NCBI RefSeq assembly: GCF_020544405.1
Contig: NZ_CP065410.1
Location: 4,464,001-4,528,000, forward strand
Length of the DNA: 64,000 bases
Reading direction: 5' to 3'
Source of the DNA: Pseudomonas sp. IAC-BECa141
GTDB taxonomy: Bacteria > Pseudomonadota > Gammaproteobacteria > Pseudomonadales > Pseudomonadaceae
Shown: in pieces, positions 1-8,484 of the stretch
Position numbering within the stretch: position 1 is the first letter of the stretch
Layout of the letters: each line of letters opens with the position of its first letter
The notes under the pieces: model-generated
Seen by the model: the letters and a program-made list of their open reading frames with translations, nothing else
Told to the model about the DNA's origin: nothing
Database searches by the model: none
Program-made: the position numbers and the translations under genes

Positions 1-1884
1 GACGATGGCGGTGGTCTGCTCGCTGCCCGACGGCTTGATCACACCGAAACCGGTGTCACCCTGCGGCAGGTTCAGCAGATCGCGGCCCCAGCACTGATGG
101 CGCACTTCGCCGCCGAGGCGACCCATGATGGTCGGCACGATGTCGATCTGGGTGCCCACAGTGTGGTCACGGGTACCGAATTTCTCCTGGATGCCCGGTG
201 CGATCATCAGCATCGGCACGTTGAAGCGGCCCAGGTCCATTTCGGTGATCTGACGCTCGTTGCCAAAACCGTGGTCGCCGACGATGACGAACAGGGTTTC
301 CTTGAAGTACGGCTCCTTGCGGGCCTTCTCGAAGAACTGGCCCAGCGCCCAGTCTGCGTAACGCATGGCGGTCAGGTGCTCGTTGAGCGGGCCACGATCG
401 GTGACGCGCTCGACCGGCAACGGCGTCGGCAAGGCATACGGCGTGTGGTTGGACAGGGTCTGCAGCAGCGCGTAGAACGGCTTGCCGTTTTCCCGCGCCT
501 TGAGCTCCACCAGACCACGGTCGAACATGTCCTGGTCGGACACGCCCCAGGTCGGATCGGAGAACACCGGGTTCACGAAGTCGTTGCGGCCGACGAAGTT
601 GGTCATGCCCTGGTTGCTGAAGAATCCGGACTGGTTGTCCCAGGCAAAGTCACCGTTGTAGACGTAGACATCGTCATAGTCGCGCGCGCTGAGCAACTGC
701 GGCAGACCGGACAGTTTGTGGCTGCCCTCCGGGGTCTGCATCAGATACTCGAAACCCGGCAGGTTCGGGAAGCAGGCCATGGTGGCGAACATGCCCTGGT
801 GGGTATGGGTGCCGTTGGAGAAGAAGCGGTCGAACAGCAGGCCTTCCTTCGACAGCTTGTCGAGGTACGGCGTGATGTTGCCCGGCGCGCCCAGAGCACC
901 GACCGAGTGACCGGCCATGCTTTCCATCAGGATCACGACGACGTTCTTGATCGGCAGGGTCTTGTCGGCAGGCGGCGTGTATTCACGACGCACGGCGGCG
1001 ATATCGGCATCTACCAGTTTGTCGTCCGGCATCACCAGCATCTCGCGCACGACTTTCTGCGCCTGATCCTGCGGCAGCGTAGCTTTCCAGATGTTGTCGC
1101 GATCCTCGCCCATCCGGTCCTTGGCCGCCGCGATCAGCGACAGCGTGCCGTTGAGGCCGAGCTGGTTGGCGAAGTTCGAATCGGTGGTGTACACGTCACC
1201 CCAACGCAGCGGCGGGCCTTGACGCAGAGTGCCGCGAGCGGCGACCACGCAGATCAGCAGGCACACCACGAACACCGCCAGACGCGCATACCAAGGCGCC
1301 ACTTGACGGGTGCCGACGTTGCCACCGCTGAACGGGCCACGTGGGCGGGTCAGACGGTCGGCGCCCTTGAACGCCAGGGTCAGGATCAACGTGCCCACGA
1401 CCCACGCCAACAGGTAGCGCACCACCGGGAAACCGTACCAGAGCATGCTCATCACGGTTTTCGGATCTTCCTTCACGTACTGGAACACCAGGCCGTTGAG
1501 GCGCTGGTGGAACTCGCGATAGAAGTCCATCTCCATCAGGCCGAGGAACAGCGCGATGCTCGAAGCGACAGTCAGCCACAGACGGAAGAACCCGCGCGCC
1601 GCCATGGCCCGGGCACTGAATAGCGCCAGCACCAGCGGAATGCAGACATACACCACCAGGCGAATATCGAAGCGCAGGCCGTTGGCGAAGGCTTCGAGGA
1701 ACGTCGAGGCCGGGGTGTCGAGGATCATCTCGCGGTTGTAGACCAGCAGCGCGAGGCGCAGCACGGAAAACATCACCATCATGACCAGCGCGCACAGGAG
1801 CGTGTAGGCCAGATGCGATTTGACGGTCGGTTGCAGCAGGCGACTGGAAGATCGCTGCTGACTCAGGGCGTCCGGGTTTGCCAT
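1..1884 (-). CDS. LtaS/MdoB-type phosphoglycerol transferase (sulfatase family), 3' end cut by window
   Basis: Membrane enzyme of the alkaline-phosphatase superfamily that transfers a phosphoglycerol-type head group from lipid to a periplasmic acceptor. The first 628 codons are present; the end lies outside. About five hydrophobic segments fill residues 25-210. The catalytic domain then shows the metal-ligand Glu in ILMESMAGHS (residue 321), the likely Thr nucleophile in NGTHTHQG (about 356) and the metal Asp/His pair in VIVGDHG (about 537). The ATG at 1884 lacks a strong ribosome site. It has no close same-strand partner, so it is probably transcribed alone. The acceptor (osmoregulated glucan or another glycan) cannot be told from sequence. 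Confidence 0.85.
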   Translation of the reverse strand, partial: MANPDALSQQRSSSRLLQPTVKSHLAYTLLCALVMMVMFSVLRLALLVYNREMILDTPASTFLEAFANGLRFDIRLVVYVCIPLVLALFSARAMAARGFFRLWLTVASSIALFLGLMEMDFYREFHQRLNGLVFQYVKEDPKTVMSMLWYGFPVVRYLLAWVVGTLILTLAFKGADRLTRPRGPFSGGNVGTRQVAPWYARLAVFVVCLLICVVAARGTLRQGPPLRWGDVYTTDSNFANQLGLNGTLSLIAAAKDRMGEDRDNIWKATLPQDQAQKVVREMLVMPDDKLVDADIAAVRREYTPPADKTLPIKNVVVILMESMAGHSVGALGAPGNITPYLDKLSKEGLLFDRFFSNGTHTHQGMFATMACFPNLPGFEYLMQTPEGSHKLSGLPQLLSARDYDDVYVYNGDFAWDNQSGFFSNQGMTNFVGRNDFVNPVFSDPTWGVSDQDMFDRGLVELKARENGKPFYALLQTLSNHTPYALPTPLPVERVTDRGPLNEHLTAMRYADWALGQFFEKARKEPYFKETLFVIVGDHGFGNERQITEMDLGRFNVPMLMIAPGIQEKFGTRDHTVGTQIDIVPTIMGRLGGEVRHQCWGRDLLNLPQGDTGFGVIKPSGSEQTTAIV

Positions 1885-2153
1885 GTCGTTTTAGGACCCA
1901 TTGGAAGTTGAAGTTGCAAAAATTCAGCTGCGCCCTGCCCTCTGTTGGCCGTTCCAGGCCCCGGGGCTTGCGCGGAGCGCAAATGTTGCACGATCACCGG
2001 CGGCATTGCCATTGATTAGTGCCCGCTGCCGGACGCTTTCATTCAAGGCACAGCGCATCGGGACAGGTGCAAACAGCGCGGGCGAATTGTCTTGGAGACT
2101 TTGTGAAAATTTCGTTCAACGCATATCCGGAAACACAATAAGCCTTGAAAACA
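1885..2153. other. Intergenic region upstream of the LtaS-type gene
   Basis: No convincing gene was seen here. The stretch must hold the promoter of the LtaS-type gene, but no clear -35/-10 pair stood out. The terminator of the START-domain gene follows at 2154-2180. Confidence 0.5.
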
Positions 2154-2180
2154 AAACGCCCCGAATTCTTCGGGGCGTTT
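2154..2180 (-). terminator. Intrinsic terminator of the START-domain gene
   Basis: Perfect 12-bp stem (AAACGCCCCGAA and its complement, 2154-2165 with 2169-2180), a 3-nt loop and a T-rich run on the minus strand. It begins 18 nt after the stop codon at 2198. Confidence 0.9.
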
Positions 2181-2197
2181 ACAGATGAACGCGATAT

Positions 2198-2803
2198 TTA
2201 TTTCTCGGCGCGTTCTTTCAAGGCTTTCAGGGTGTTGAACGGTGCATCGACCACAAACTTGTTGGCGATCATCGACGGCACGCTGCCACCTGGCTCGGTG
2301 TGAACCTGATAAGTCACTTCAACCTGATCGCCCTTTGGCACGAACTTCCAGAAACCTTTGACCTGCGCGACCCGCACAAAGCCCTTCTCTTCGGGCAGGT
2401 ACTTCGGCAAGCCTTCCAGATTGCGGGTCAGGCTGCCATCGGCGCCTTCAACAGTGGTGACATGCAGGATGGAGTCGCGCGGAGTGACCGGCCATGGCGT
2501 GTTGAACTGAGTGTAGGTCCAGCTCTGGTCACCTTCGTGCTTGAGCAGTTTCTGGGTCTTGCACTCGTGAATCCAGGCGCACGCACCGGAAACGTCTTCC
2601 TGCAAGGCGCGCAGTTTGGCGACGGTGGTCTTCATCAAGGTCACGCCCTGATAAGACTTGTAGTCCGAACCCGGCACTTCGCTCAGGGAGACCTTGATGC
2701 CGTCCTCGTTCTTGGCGACTTTCCAGTCTTCAGCCTGGGCGGCCGAGGTGGCCAGCACGGCAGTCAAACCACACAACACAGCGATACGATGCAGCGAACC
2801 CAT
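2198..2803 (-). CDS. Secreted START-domain protein
   Basis: A 201-residue protein with a signal peptide ending near AAQA (residues 21-24), then a START/SRPBCC lipid-binding fold ('EDGIKVSLSEVPGS', 'PWPVTPRDS', 'NLEGLPKYLP', 'VKGFWKFVP'). The family binds hydrophobic ligands in a deep cavity; the ligand here is unknown. The chosen ATG at 2803 has AAGGA 8 nt upstream and gives a clean signal peptide; a longer in-frame version would run back through the YkgJ gene in another frame and is not credible. It ends in its own terminator and follows the YkgJ gene by 41 nt, so the two may be co-transcribed. Confidence 0.85.
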   Translation of the reverse strand: MGSLHRIAVLCGLTAVLATSAAQAEDWKVAKNEDGIKVSLSEVPGSDYKSYQGVTLMKTTVAKLRALQEDVSGACAWIHECKTQKLLKHEGDQSWTYTQFNTPWPVTPRDSILHVTTVEGADGSLTRNLEGLPKYLPEEKGFVRVAQVKGFWKFVPKGDQVEVTYQVHTEPGGSVPSMIANKFVVDAPFNTLKALKERAEK

Positions 2804-2844
2804 AGTCTTATTCCTTATTGTTGAAGTTCCGTTCGTTTGACACA

Positions 2845-3099
2845 TCACGCCGCCGTCATCTGCTCCCACCAGCCGAGCAGTCTGATCGCGTCTTCCTGGC
2901 TGCTGCCGCAGACGTCGGGATCGGCCTTGAAGCCTGAACAGACCGCCGGACGCTCCGGTCGGCCGAAAATGTTGCACAGGTTATCGACCGACAACTGAAC
3001 GCAGCGTTCACCGGCAGGTTTGCCATCGGGCATGCCTGGAATCGGCGAACTGATGGAGGGGGCAATGCAGCAGGCGCCACAGCCTTCACGGCATTTCAT
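2845..3099 (-). CDS. YkgJ-family cysteine cluster protein
   Basis: Small 84-residue protein rich in cysteine (C3, C7, C10, C11, C33, C42, C54, C64) in the YkgJ/CxxxCxxCC pattern, which usually holds zinc or an Fe-S centre. It begins MKCREGCGACC at the ATG at 3099 and ends TGA at 2845. The family has no agreed function. It lies 41 nt upstream of the START-domain gene on the same strand. Length and cysteine spacing look complete, so it is a whole small gene. Another reading frame covers the same bases but has no family resemblance. Confidence 0.85.
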   Translation of the reverse strand: MKCREGCGACCIAPSISSPIPGMPDGKPAGERCVQLSVDNLCNIFGRPERPAVCSGFKADPDVCGSSQEDAIRLLGWWEQMTAA

Positions 3100-3265
3100 G
3101 ACGACGCGTTCCTCGCAGCGGGCAATGTGTTAAAGGGACGCGGAACAGGGTAACCGCTTAAACGGCTGTTTTAAATTCCCTGAACCGGGGTTTTTACGCA
3201 GAAACGAAAGTGACTGACCAGTCTCCGACAAAGCGTCTGGTCTGCGGGTCACCGATGGGGACGAT

Positions 3266-3745
3266 TTATTGCTTGAACTCGAAATCCAGCGCCGCGCCTT
3301 CGACTTCCCGACGCTCCTCATTGCGCAGCTGCAACTGCATTTCGTTGCTGAGCAAACGGCCGTTGAGCTGGAACCCGCTGTTCTTGTCGCCGAACATTTG
3401 CGGCAGGATCGGTTCGCGCTTGGGCAGCGTCACGGAGCCAGGTGGTTTCAATTCCTGGACCATGTCTTTGGGCAGACTCAAATCGAGCTTCGTGGACGGC
3501 AACGGCGTCTTGGCCACTTCTTTCGCCGACTTGGACTTGGAAGCGACCGGAGCGCGCTTCTTGGCTGGAACAGCCTTTTTCTGCGGTTCTTTCTTCGCTG
3601 GAACGGCTTTCTTGACCGTGACCGTTTTTTTCGCGGTGGCTGCAGCCGGCGTCTTTTCCTGAGCCGCGGCCGCCGTCGCGCCAGGCACATGACCCATCAT
3701 CAACAGGCAGAGCACAACCCATGCGACAGAAAATTTCGCTTTCAT
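3266..3745 (-). CDS. Lys/Ala-rich secreted protein of unknown function
   Basis: A 159-residue protein with an N-terminal hydrophobic segment (MKAKFSVAWVVLCLLMMG) and a likely cleavage site near ATAAAA, a low-complexity Lys/Ala/Pro stretch (residues 30-85) and an ordered C-terminal part (LDLSLPKDMVQELKPPG, PILPQMFGDKNSGFQLNGRLLSNEMQ is split here only to cite the region near residues 95-145). Similar Pseudomonas proteins are often mislabelled translation initiation factor 2 because of the Lys/Ala stretch; the secretion signal argues against that. The ATG at 3745 is preferred over an upstream codon because it starts the signal peptide. Function is unknown; cell-envelope or nucleic-acid binding through the basic stretch is possible. 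Confidence 0.7.
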   Translation of the reverse strand: MKAKFSVAWVVLCLLMMGHVPGATAAAAQEKTPAAATAKKTVTVKKAVPAKKEPQKKAVPAKKRAPVASKSKSAKEVAKTPLPSTKLDLSLPKDMVQELKPPGSVTLPKREPILPQMFGDKNSGFQLNGRLLSNEMQLQLRNEERREVEGAALDFEFKQ

Positions 3746-3819
3746 GAACCCAACGAAGCTAACGGCAGAGGGCCATATGCTCGCCTGTTGGACGCCACAT
3801 GACAAGCTCCGCCACTGTT

Positions 3820-5259
3820 TCAAAATCCGCCGGCCATCTCCTGGCAGAGCTGGGTCGCCAACATGCCAAGGGTCATCAGCGCCCGTTCCGCTTCACGATT
3901 CCACGGTATGCCGCAGTTCAACCGGATGCAGTGGTTAAACTGCTCGGTGTTGCTGAAAATCAGGCCCGGCGCAATGCTGATGCCCTGTTGCAGCGCCCGC
4001 ACGTGTAATTCCTGAGTATTGACCCGCCCCGGCAGACTGACCCACAGAATGAATCCGCCGGTCGGCCGGGTCATCTGTGTGCCTTCGGGAAAGTATTGCT
4101 GAACCGCCAGCTGGAACGCACTGAGATTTTTTCGGTATTCCTGGCGGATGTACCGTAAATGCCGGTCATAACCGCCATTTTCCAGGTAAGCCGCGATGGC
4201 CATTTGCGTGACACTGCACGCCGAATGGGTGCTGAAGGTCTGCAAGCGCTGGATTTCCTGCTGATACTTGCCGGCGATCATCCAGCCGATGCGCACACCG
4301 GGGGACAACGTCTTGGAAAAACTCGAGCAATAGATCACCCGATCGAGCCGGTCGTAGGCCTTGAGCGACTTGGTGCGGCCCTGCTCGAACATCAACTCGC
4401 CATAGATGTCGTCTTCGACAATCTGGATATCGAAGTCCGAAGCCAGTCTCAGCAGTTGTTTTTGACGCTCCTCTGGCATGGTGCCGCCGAGCGGATTACT
4501 CAGGCGCGTGGTCAGCACCAGCGCCTTGATCGACCATTGGTTGGCCGCCAGTTGCAGGGCTTCGAGGCTCATGCCGGTGGCGGGGTCGCTGGGGATCTCG
4601 ATGACTTTCAGGCCCAGCAGATCCGCCAGTTGCAGCAGTCCGTAATAAGTCGGTGATTCGGCGGCGATCAGGTCGCCGGGGCGGGTCAGCACCCGCAACG
4701 ACATCTGCAAGGCGTCGACGCAGCCGTGGGTGATCACTACTTCCGAGGGGTCAACGACCACGCCTGCATCGCGCATGCGAATTGCCACTTGCCGGCGCAA
4801 CGGTTCGAAACCGGGGCTGAACATATAGCTGAACGCCCGAGGGCTGTGAAACCGGGTGACCTTGGCCAGTTGCTGATGCAGGGCACGCACTGGCAAGTAA
4901 TCGACACTCGGCACCGCCGCTCCCAGCGGGAACACGCCTTCACGACGTGATTCGACCAATACTTGCTGAATGATGCTGCTGCGGGTGACCAGGCCTGGCC
5001 GTTCGACCCGGGCGATGTCCGGCGTGGGCGCCGTCAGTGCGGGAGTCTGGTGCACGTAGTAACCGGACTGCGGCCGCGCGCGGATCAGGCCCTGATCCTC
5101 GAGGTTGGCGTAAGCCTGCAGCACCGTGGCATGGCTGACGTTGAGCTGCGAACTCATCTTGCGCACCGAAGGCACGCGCTCGCCCGGTTGATAGACGCCA
5201 CGGCGGATATCTTCGGCCAGCTGTTGAGCAATACGTTGGTAGAGCAAGAGATTGGTCAT
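3820..5259 (-). CDS. MocR-family transcriptional regulator (GntR wHTH + aminotransferase-like domain)
   Basis: A 479-residue protein with a GntR winged helix (residues 1-75: 'LAEDIRRGVYQPGERVPSVRKMSSQLNVS') joined by a linker to a type-I PLP aminotransferase fold. The PLP-binding lysine is K316 in YCSSFSKTLSPG, so the cofactor site looks intact. MocR proteins sense PLP-bound amines or amino acids and often activate a neighbouring gene and control their own. Here there is no divergent partner: the upstream gene ends in a terminator. A pair of direct repeats at 5306-5339, 47 nt upstream of the ATG, is the likely self-binding site. The closest named relatives are YdcR-type regulators; the ligand is unknown. 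Confidence 0.88.
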   Translation of the reverse strand: MTNLLLYQRIAQQLAEDIRRGVYQPGERVPSVRKMSSQLNVSHATVLQAYANLEDQGLIRARPQSGYYVHQTPALTAPTPDIARVERPGLVTRSSIIQQVLVESRREGVFPLGAAVPSVDYLPVRALHQQLAKVTRFHSPRAFSYMFSPGFEPLRRQVAIRMRDAGVVVDPSEVVITHGCVDALQMSLRVLTRPGDLIAAESPTYYGLLQLADLLGLKVIEIPSDPATGMSLEALQLAANQWSIKALVLTTRLSNPLGGTMPEERQKQLLRLASDFDIQIVEDDIYGELMFEQGRTKSLKAYDRLDRVIYCSSFSKTLSPGVRIGWMIAGKYQQEIQRLQTFSTHSACSVTQMAIAAYLENGGYDRHLRYIRQEYRKNLSAFQLAVQQYFPEGTQMTRPTGGFILWVSLPGRVNTQELHVRALQQGISIAPGLIFSNTEQFNHCIRLNCGIPWNREAERALMTLGMLATQLCQEMAGGF

Positions 5260-5305
5260 GACGCAGCACTCGATTTCACGGGCGTTTTATTCTTGTGTGA
5301 AACAA

Positions 5306-5339
5306 TACCGGAACAGTTTGGAAGTGTACTGGGACAGTT
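5306..5339. promoter_or_regulatory. Direct repeats, probable MocR operator
   Basis: TACCGGAACAGTT (5306-5318) and TACTGGGACAGTT (5327-5339) match at 11 of 13 positions and repeat every 21 bp, two helical turns. Tandem half-sites on one DNA face in the control region are typical of dimeric MocR regulators. Binding by the adjacent regulator is inferred. Confidence 0.6.
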
Positions 5340-5413
5340 GCCATATTAGTCAACCATACAGTGCAGTGTCGGTGAAATCTGTACTGCTTTGTGAGGTAAT
5401 CGACAGACGTAAA

Positions 5414-5445
5414 AAAGCCCGGCGCTGCCTGACAGCCCGGGCTTT
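5414..5445 (-). terminator. Intrinsic terminator of the SBP-DUF4398-OmpA operon
   Basis: Nine-bp stem AAAGCCCGG (5414-5422) with CCGGGCTTT (5437-5445), then a run of six T on the minus strand. It lies 16 nt after the OmpA stop codon. Confidence 0.85.
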
Positions 5446-5460
5446 CCAGTAACGCCACCC

Positions 5461-6273
5461 TCAGCGGGCGGCGCCGAGCTGGCCTTTTTCGTCGGAGAAC
5501 ACGATTTCCACCCGACGGTTCTGTGCACGCCCGCGCTCGGAAGCGTTGGCGTCCACCGGGTATTCGTCGCCGTAACCTTCGACCTGAATACGCTTTTCGT
5601 CGATGCCCAGATCCGTCAACACGTCTGCTACCGACTGCGCGCGATCGCGGGACAGTTTGAGGTTTTCCTGTTTGCCACCGGTGCTGTCGGTGTAACCCTC
5701 GATACGCACCACGCGTTTCGGGTTGAGTTGCAGGAACTGCACGATTTTCAGCACAACGCGGTTGGCCGAGTTTTTCAGTTCGGCTTCACCGGTGTCGAAC
5801 AGCACGTCACCCAGGGTCATCACCAGACCACGGTCGGTCTGGGTAGTGGCCAGTGCAACGATCTGCTCTTCCAGCCATTTACCCTGCTGTTGCACGCTCA
5901 GCAGTTTGGACTCGCGCAGTGCCAGTTGCAGGCGTTGGCGCTCCAGTTCCAGCTTCGCTGCGCGCTCTTCGTTGAGGACATGATTGGTGTGCTCACGGGC
6001 AATTTCGCTGTAGCGCTGACTCAGGTAGGCGTAATGCACCACGTCCGAGCCGCTGCCCCAGTACGTCGACAGTCGATCGGCACGGGCCAGGGACTCGCCG
6101 GCACGAATCACGTCTTTCGGCGCGATGCGCAGCACGTTGGAATCCTCCTTGACCTTCTGGAAATCGGTGCTGGCCTGCTGCAATGCGGATTCGCTGTGCT
6201 GACCGGCGCAGCCGTAAAGGCTGGCGCAACCGGCAAGGAGCAGAGCGCCAATGGCTTTGGACTTCGGGCTCAT
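5461..6273 (-). CDS. OmpA-family lipoprotein
   Basis: A 270-residue outer-membrane lipoprotein with lipobox LYGC (Cys22), an alpha-helical middle part (residues 90-140, rich in Glu/Arg/Gln, likely coiled) and a C-terminal OmpA/peptidoglycan-binding domain (residues 150-260: 'DVLFDTGEAELKN', 'IEGYTDSTGG', 'LSRDRAQSVADVL', 'GYGDEYPVDAN', 'RAQNRRVEI'). The OmpA domain clamps diaminopimelate in peptidoglycan. Its ATG overlaps the stop of the upstream lipoprotein gene (ATGA at 6270-6273), so the two are coupled. A DUF4398-like segment precedes the helical part. It is the last gene before a strong terminator. Confidence 0.9.
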   Translation of the reverse strand: MSPKSKAIGALLLAGCASLYGCAGQHSESALQQASTDFQKVKEDSNVLRIAPKDVIRAGESLARADRLSTYWGSGSDVVHYAYLSQRYSEIAREHTNHVLNEERAAKLELERQRLQLALRESKLLSVQQQGKWLEEQIVALATTQTDRGLVMTLGDVLFDTGEAELKNSANRVVLKIVQFLQLNPKRVVRIEGYTDSTGGKQENLKLSRDRAQSVADVLTDLGIDEKRIQVEGYGDEYPVDANASERGRAQNRRVEIVFSDEKGQLGAAR

Positions 6274-6626
6274 TGGGCATCCCCCAGTTGCTTGCGCAGT
6301 CGGACGATGCGGGTATTGAGCACATTCACATGCTCTTCGCTCTTCTGGGTCAACACTTTGGCTTCCGCCAGACGTGCGTCGAGTTCGGCCTGTTCGAATC
6401 GCATTCGCGCATTTTTGTAAGACTCACCCGCCATACTGCCTTTGGCCCGGTTGAACTTGTCTTCTGCCAGTTTCATTTCCGGCACGTCTTCGGCGGTGGC
6501 GCCCACGGCTTTGGCTTGCTCAAGGGCCTGCTCGGTCAGGCGCATTTGTTCGTTGGGTGCCGGATCGCTCGCGCAACCGGCCAGGGCCAGAACGGCCATG
6601 GCCGCGAAAAGAAGTCGATTACTCAC
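6270..6626 (-). CDS. DUF4398-domain lipoprotein
   Basis: A 118-residue lipoprotein with lipobox LAGC (Cys18) and a long helix with heptad-like spacing ('LTEQALEQAKAVGATAEDVPEMKLAEDK' region, residues 29-60, and 'AKVLTQKSEEHVNVLNTRIVRLRKQL' near the end). DUF4398 proteins accompany OmpA-like partners in many Pseudomonas but have no known activity. It starts at the ATG at 6626, 9 nt after the solute-binding gene stops, and overlaps the OmpA gene by 4 nt. The two lipoproteins probably form one envelope complex. Confidence 0.85.
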   Translation of the reverse strand: MSNRLLFAAMAVLALAGCASDPAPNEQMRLTEQALEQAKAVGATAEDVPEMKLAEDKFNRAKGSMAGESYKNARMRFEQAELDARLAEAKVLTQKSEEHVNVLNTRIVRLRKQLGDAQ

Positions 6627-6635
6627 TAAGAATCC

Positions 6636-7472
6636 CTACTGTTTTGGGGCGCTGACAGGTGCTTGCGGTGGCTGTTGCTGCTGCGCCTTCCAGCGCTCGA
6701 TGTTGCGTTGCAGCGCGGCTTCCGTCAGGCCGGATGCGGGCAATTCTGTCATCTTTTTGGCCAGCTGTCCGCGCAACCACGGATCGTTGCAGGCCGAGTT
6801 GTGCGAAACCGCCAGGAACAGACCAGGCCGATCGATAGGTTGTTCAAAGGCCAGCAGATCATTGGCCATACCCAGTGCCTGCGCGGCCGCCATGCCCGAA
6901 TAGCGACCGGCCAGTACATATTCCACCTCGCCCAGCAGAAGTTTCTGAAACGCCTGGGTCAGGTTTGCCGTACGGCTCAGGGTCAATTGCTGCTCGGCGA
7001 AAGTGCCGAATGCCGGAGTCATTCGAGACTTTTCCGACAAGCCGCCGGTATGCCCGTGCAGATCAATGGCTTCGGTGTAAACCAGCGTCGAGCCTTTACG
7101 CGTCCATACCAGGTAATCGTTTTCCAGCAACGGCGGGTGAATGTAGTCGAAATTTTCCAGCTCATTGAAGGTCATCGGCGCGTCGGCCAGCATGTCCATG
7201 CGCCCGCTGCGCACTTCGTCGAGGGCCTGGGAACGCTTGCCGGCATACAGCAGTTCGACTTTGATGCCCAGATCCTTGGCCACCTGTTGCAACAGGTCGG
7301 CACTGGCACCGATCAGTTGTTTGGGATTCTGCGGATCCTGCCAGAGGTACGGCGGTGCATCCGGGCTGCCGGTCACGACGAGCCGCTCGCACTTGCCCGC
7401 CGCCACCGACAGGCCCGGCAACAATGCCAGCCCCAGCAACCACGAACAGCCCAACCGACGATGCAGATCCAT
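6636..7472 (-). CDS. Periplasmic solute-binding protein (SBP_bac_3 family)
   Basis: A 278-residue exported protein with a signal peptide (residues 1-25, cleavage near SVAAG) and the bacterial family-3 fold ('RLVVTGSPDAPPYLW', 'GASADLLQQVAKDLG', 'VRSGRMDMLADAPMT', 'DYLVWTRKGS'). Such proteins bind amino acids or act as sensory domains. No ABC permease or ATPase is nearby; the gene heads an operon with two lipoproteins. It is therefore more likely a ligand sensor or scaffold than a transport component. The C-terminus is a Gln/Pro-rich tail. The ATG at 7472 gives a good signal peptide; no strong ribosome site is evident. Confidence 0.82.
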   Translation of the reverse strand: MDLHRRLGCSWLLGLALLPGLSVAAGKCERLVVTGSPDAPPYLWQDPQNPKQLIGASADLLQQVAKDLGIKVELLYAGKRSQALDEVRSGRMDMLADAPMTFNELENFDYIHPPLLENDYLVWTRKGSTLVYTEAIDLHGHTGGLSEKSRMTPAFGTFAEQQLTLSRTANLTQAFQKLLLGEVEYVLAGRYSGMAAAQALGMANDLLAFEQPIDRPGLFLAVSHNSACNDPWLRGQLAKKMTELPASGLTEAALQRNIERWKAQQQQPPQAPVSAPKQ

Positions 7473-7500
7473 GGCGAAACGCTCCCACTCAAATCCGAGA

Positions 7501-7530
7501 CAAAAAAAAGCCCGACCAAAAGGTCGGGCT
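7501..7530 (-). terminator. Intrinsic terminator after etfA
   Basis: Nine-bp stem AGCCCGACC (7509-7517) with GGTCGGGCT (7522-7530), AAAA loop, then a run of eight T on the minus strand. It sits 22 nt beyond the etfA stop. Confidence 0.92.
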
Positions 7531-7552
7531 CTTTATAAGTGAAGCAGCCGGA

Positions 7553-8482
7553 TTAGACCAGCTTCTCCAGCTCAGGTACGGCTTCGAACAGATCCGCCAC
7601 CAGGCCGTAATCGGCCACCTGGAAGATCGGTGCTTCTTCGTCCTTGTTGATCGCAACGATCACTTTGGAGTCTTTCATGCCGGCCAGGTGCTGGATCGCG
7701 CCGGAGATACCGACGGCGATGTACAACTGTGGCGCAACGATCTTGCCGGTCTGACCGACCTGCATGTCGTTCGGTACAAAACCTGCGTCGACCGCGGCGC
7801 GGGAAGCACCCACGGCAGCGCCCAGCTTGTCGGCCAGAGCGTACAGGTGCTTGAAGTTGTCGCCGTTCTGCATGCCGCGGCCGCCGGAAACGACGATCTT
7901 GGCAGCGGTCAGCTCAGGACGATCGGACTTGGCCAGTTCCTCGCTGACAAAGCTGGAAGTGCCGGCATTGTGAGCAGCAGCAACCGCTTCAACAGTAGCC
8001 GAACCGCCTTCAGCGGCAACCGGGTCGAAACCGGTGGCACGCACGGTGATCACTTTGATCGCAGCGGTCGATTGCACGGTAGCGATGGCGTTACCGGCGT
8101 AGATCGGGCGCTGGAAGGTGTCAGCGCTTTCTACCGAGATGATCTCGGAGATCTGGTCAACGTCCAGCTGTGCAGCAACGCGCGGCAGGATGTTTTTACC
8201 GTTGGAAGTGGCAGCAGCCAGGATGTGGCTGTAGCCAGCGCCCAGCTCTGCTACCAGCGGAGCGACGTTTTCCGGCAACTGATGCGCGTAGGCAGCATTG
8301 TCAGCGTTCAGGACTTTGCTCACGCCAGCGATTTTCGCAGCGGCTTCAGCCACGGCGCCAGCGCCCTGGCCTGCAACCAGAACGTGGATGTCGCCACCGA
8401 TTTTGGCAGCGGCAGCAACGGTATTCAGAGTGGCCGGGGCCAGCACCTTGTTGTCGTGTTCGGCGATTACCAAGATAGTCAT
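7553..8482 (-). CDS. etfA: Electron transfer flavoprotein alpha subunit
   Basis: A 309-residue ETF alpha subunit (FixB family). With EtfB it forms a soluble FAD heterodimer that takes electrons from acyl-CoA dehydrogenases in fatty-acid and branched-chain amino-acid breakdown and passes them to the membrane ETF:ubiquinone oxidoreductase. The C-terminal FAD-binding region is clear ('[29 protein letters not shown]' falls at about residues 197-225, and '[27 protein letters not shown]' follows). Length is normal. It starts 2 nt after etfB ends, so etfBA is one operon; a terminator follows. Confidence 0.97.
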   Translation of the reverse strand: MTILVIAEHDNKVLAPATLNTVAAAAKIGGDIHVLVAGQGAGAVAEAAAKIAGVSKVLNADNAAYAHQLPENVAPLVAELGAGYSHILAAATSNGKNILPRVAAQLDVDQISEIISVESADTFQRPIYAGNAIATVQSTAAIKVITVRATGFDPVAAEGGSATVEAVAAAHNAGTSSFVSEELAKSDRPELTAAKIVVSGGRGMQNGDNFKHLYALADKLGAAVGASRAAVDAGFVPNDMQVGQTGKIVAPQLYIAVGISGAIQHLAGMKDSKVIVAINKDEEAPIFQVADYGLVADLFEAVPELEKLV

Positions 8483-8484
8483 GA

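Noticed and set aside
97..1623. Plus-strand frame over the LtaS-type gene
   Set aside because: The minus-strand frame carries all sulfatase motifs; the plus frame has none.
3266..3745. Call as translation initiation factor IF-2
   Set aside because: Only the Lys/Ala low-complexity stretch resembles IF-2; there is a signal peptide and no GTPase motif.
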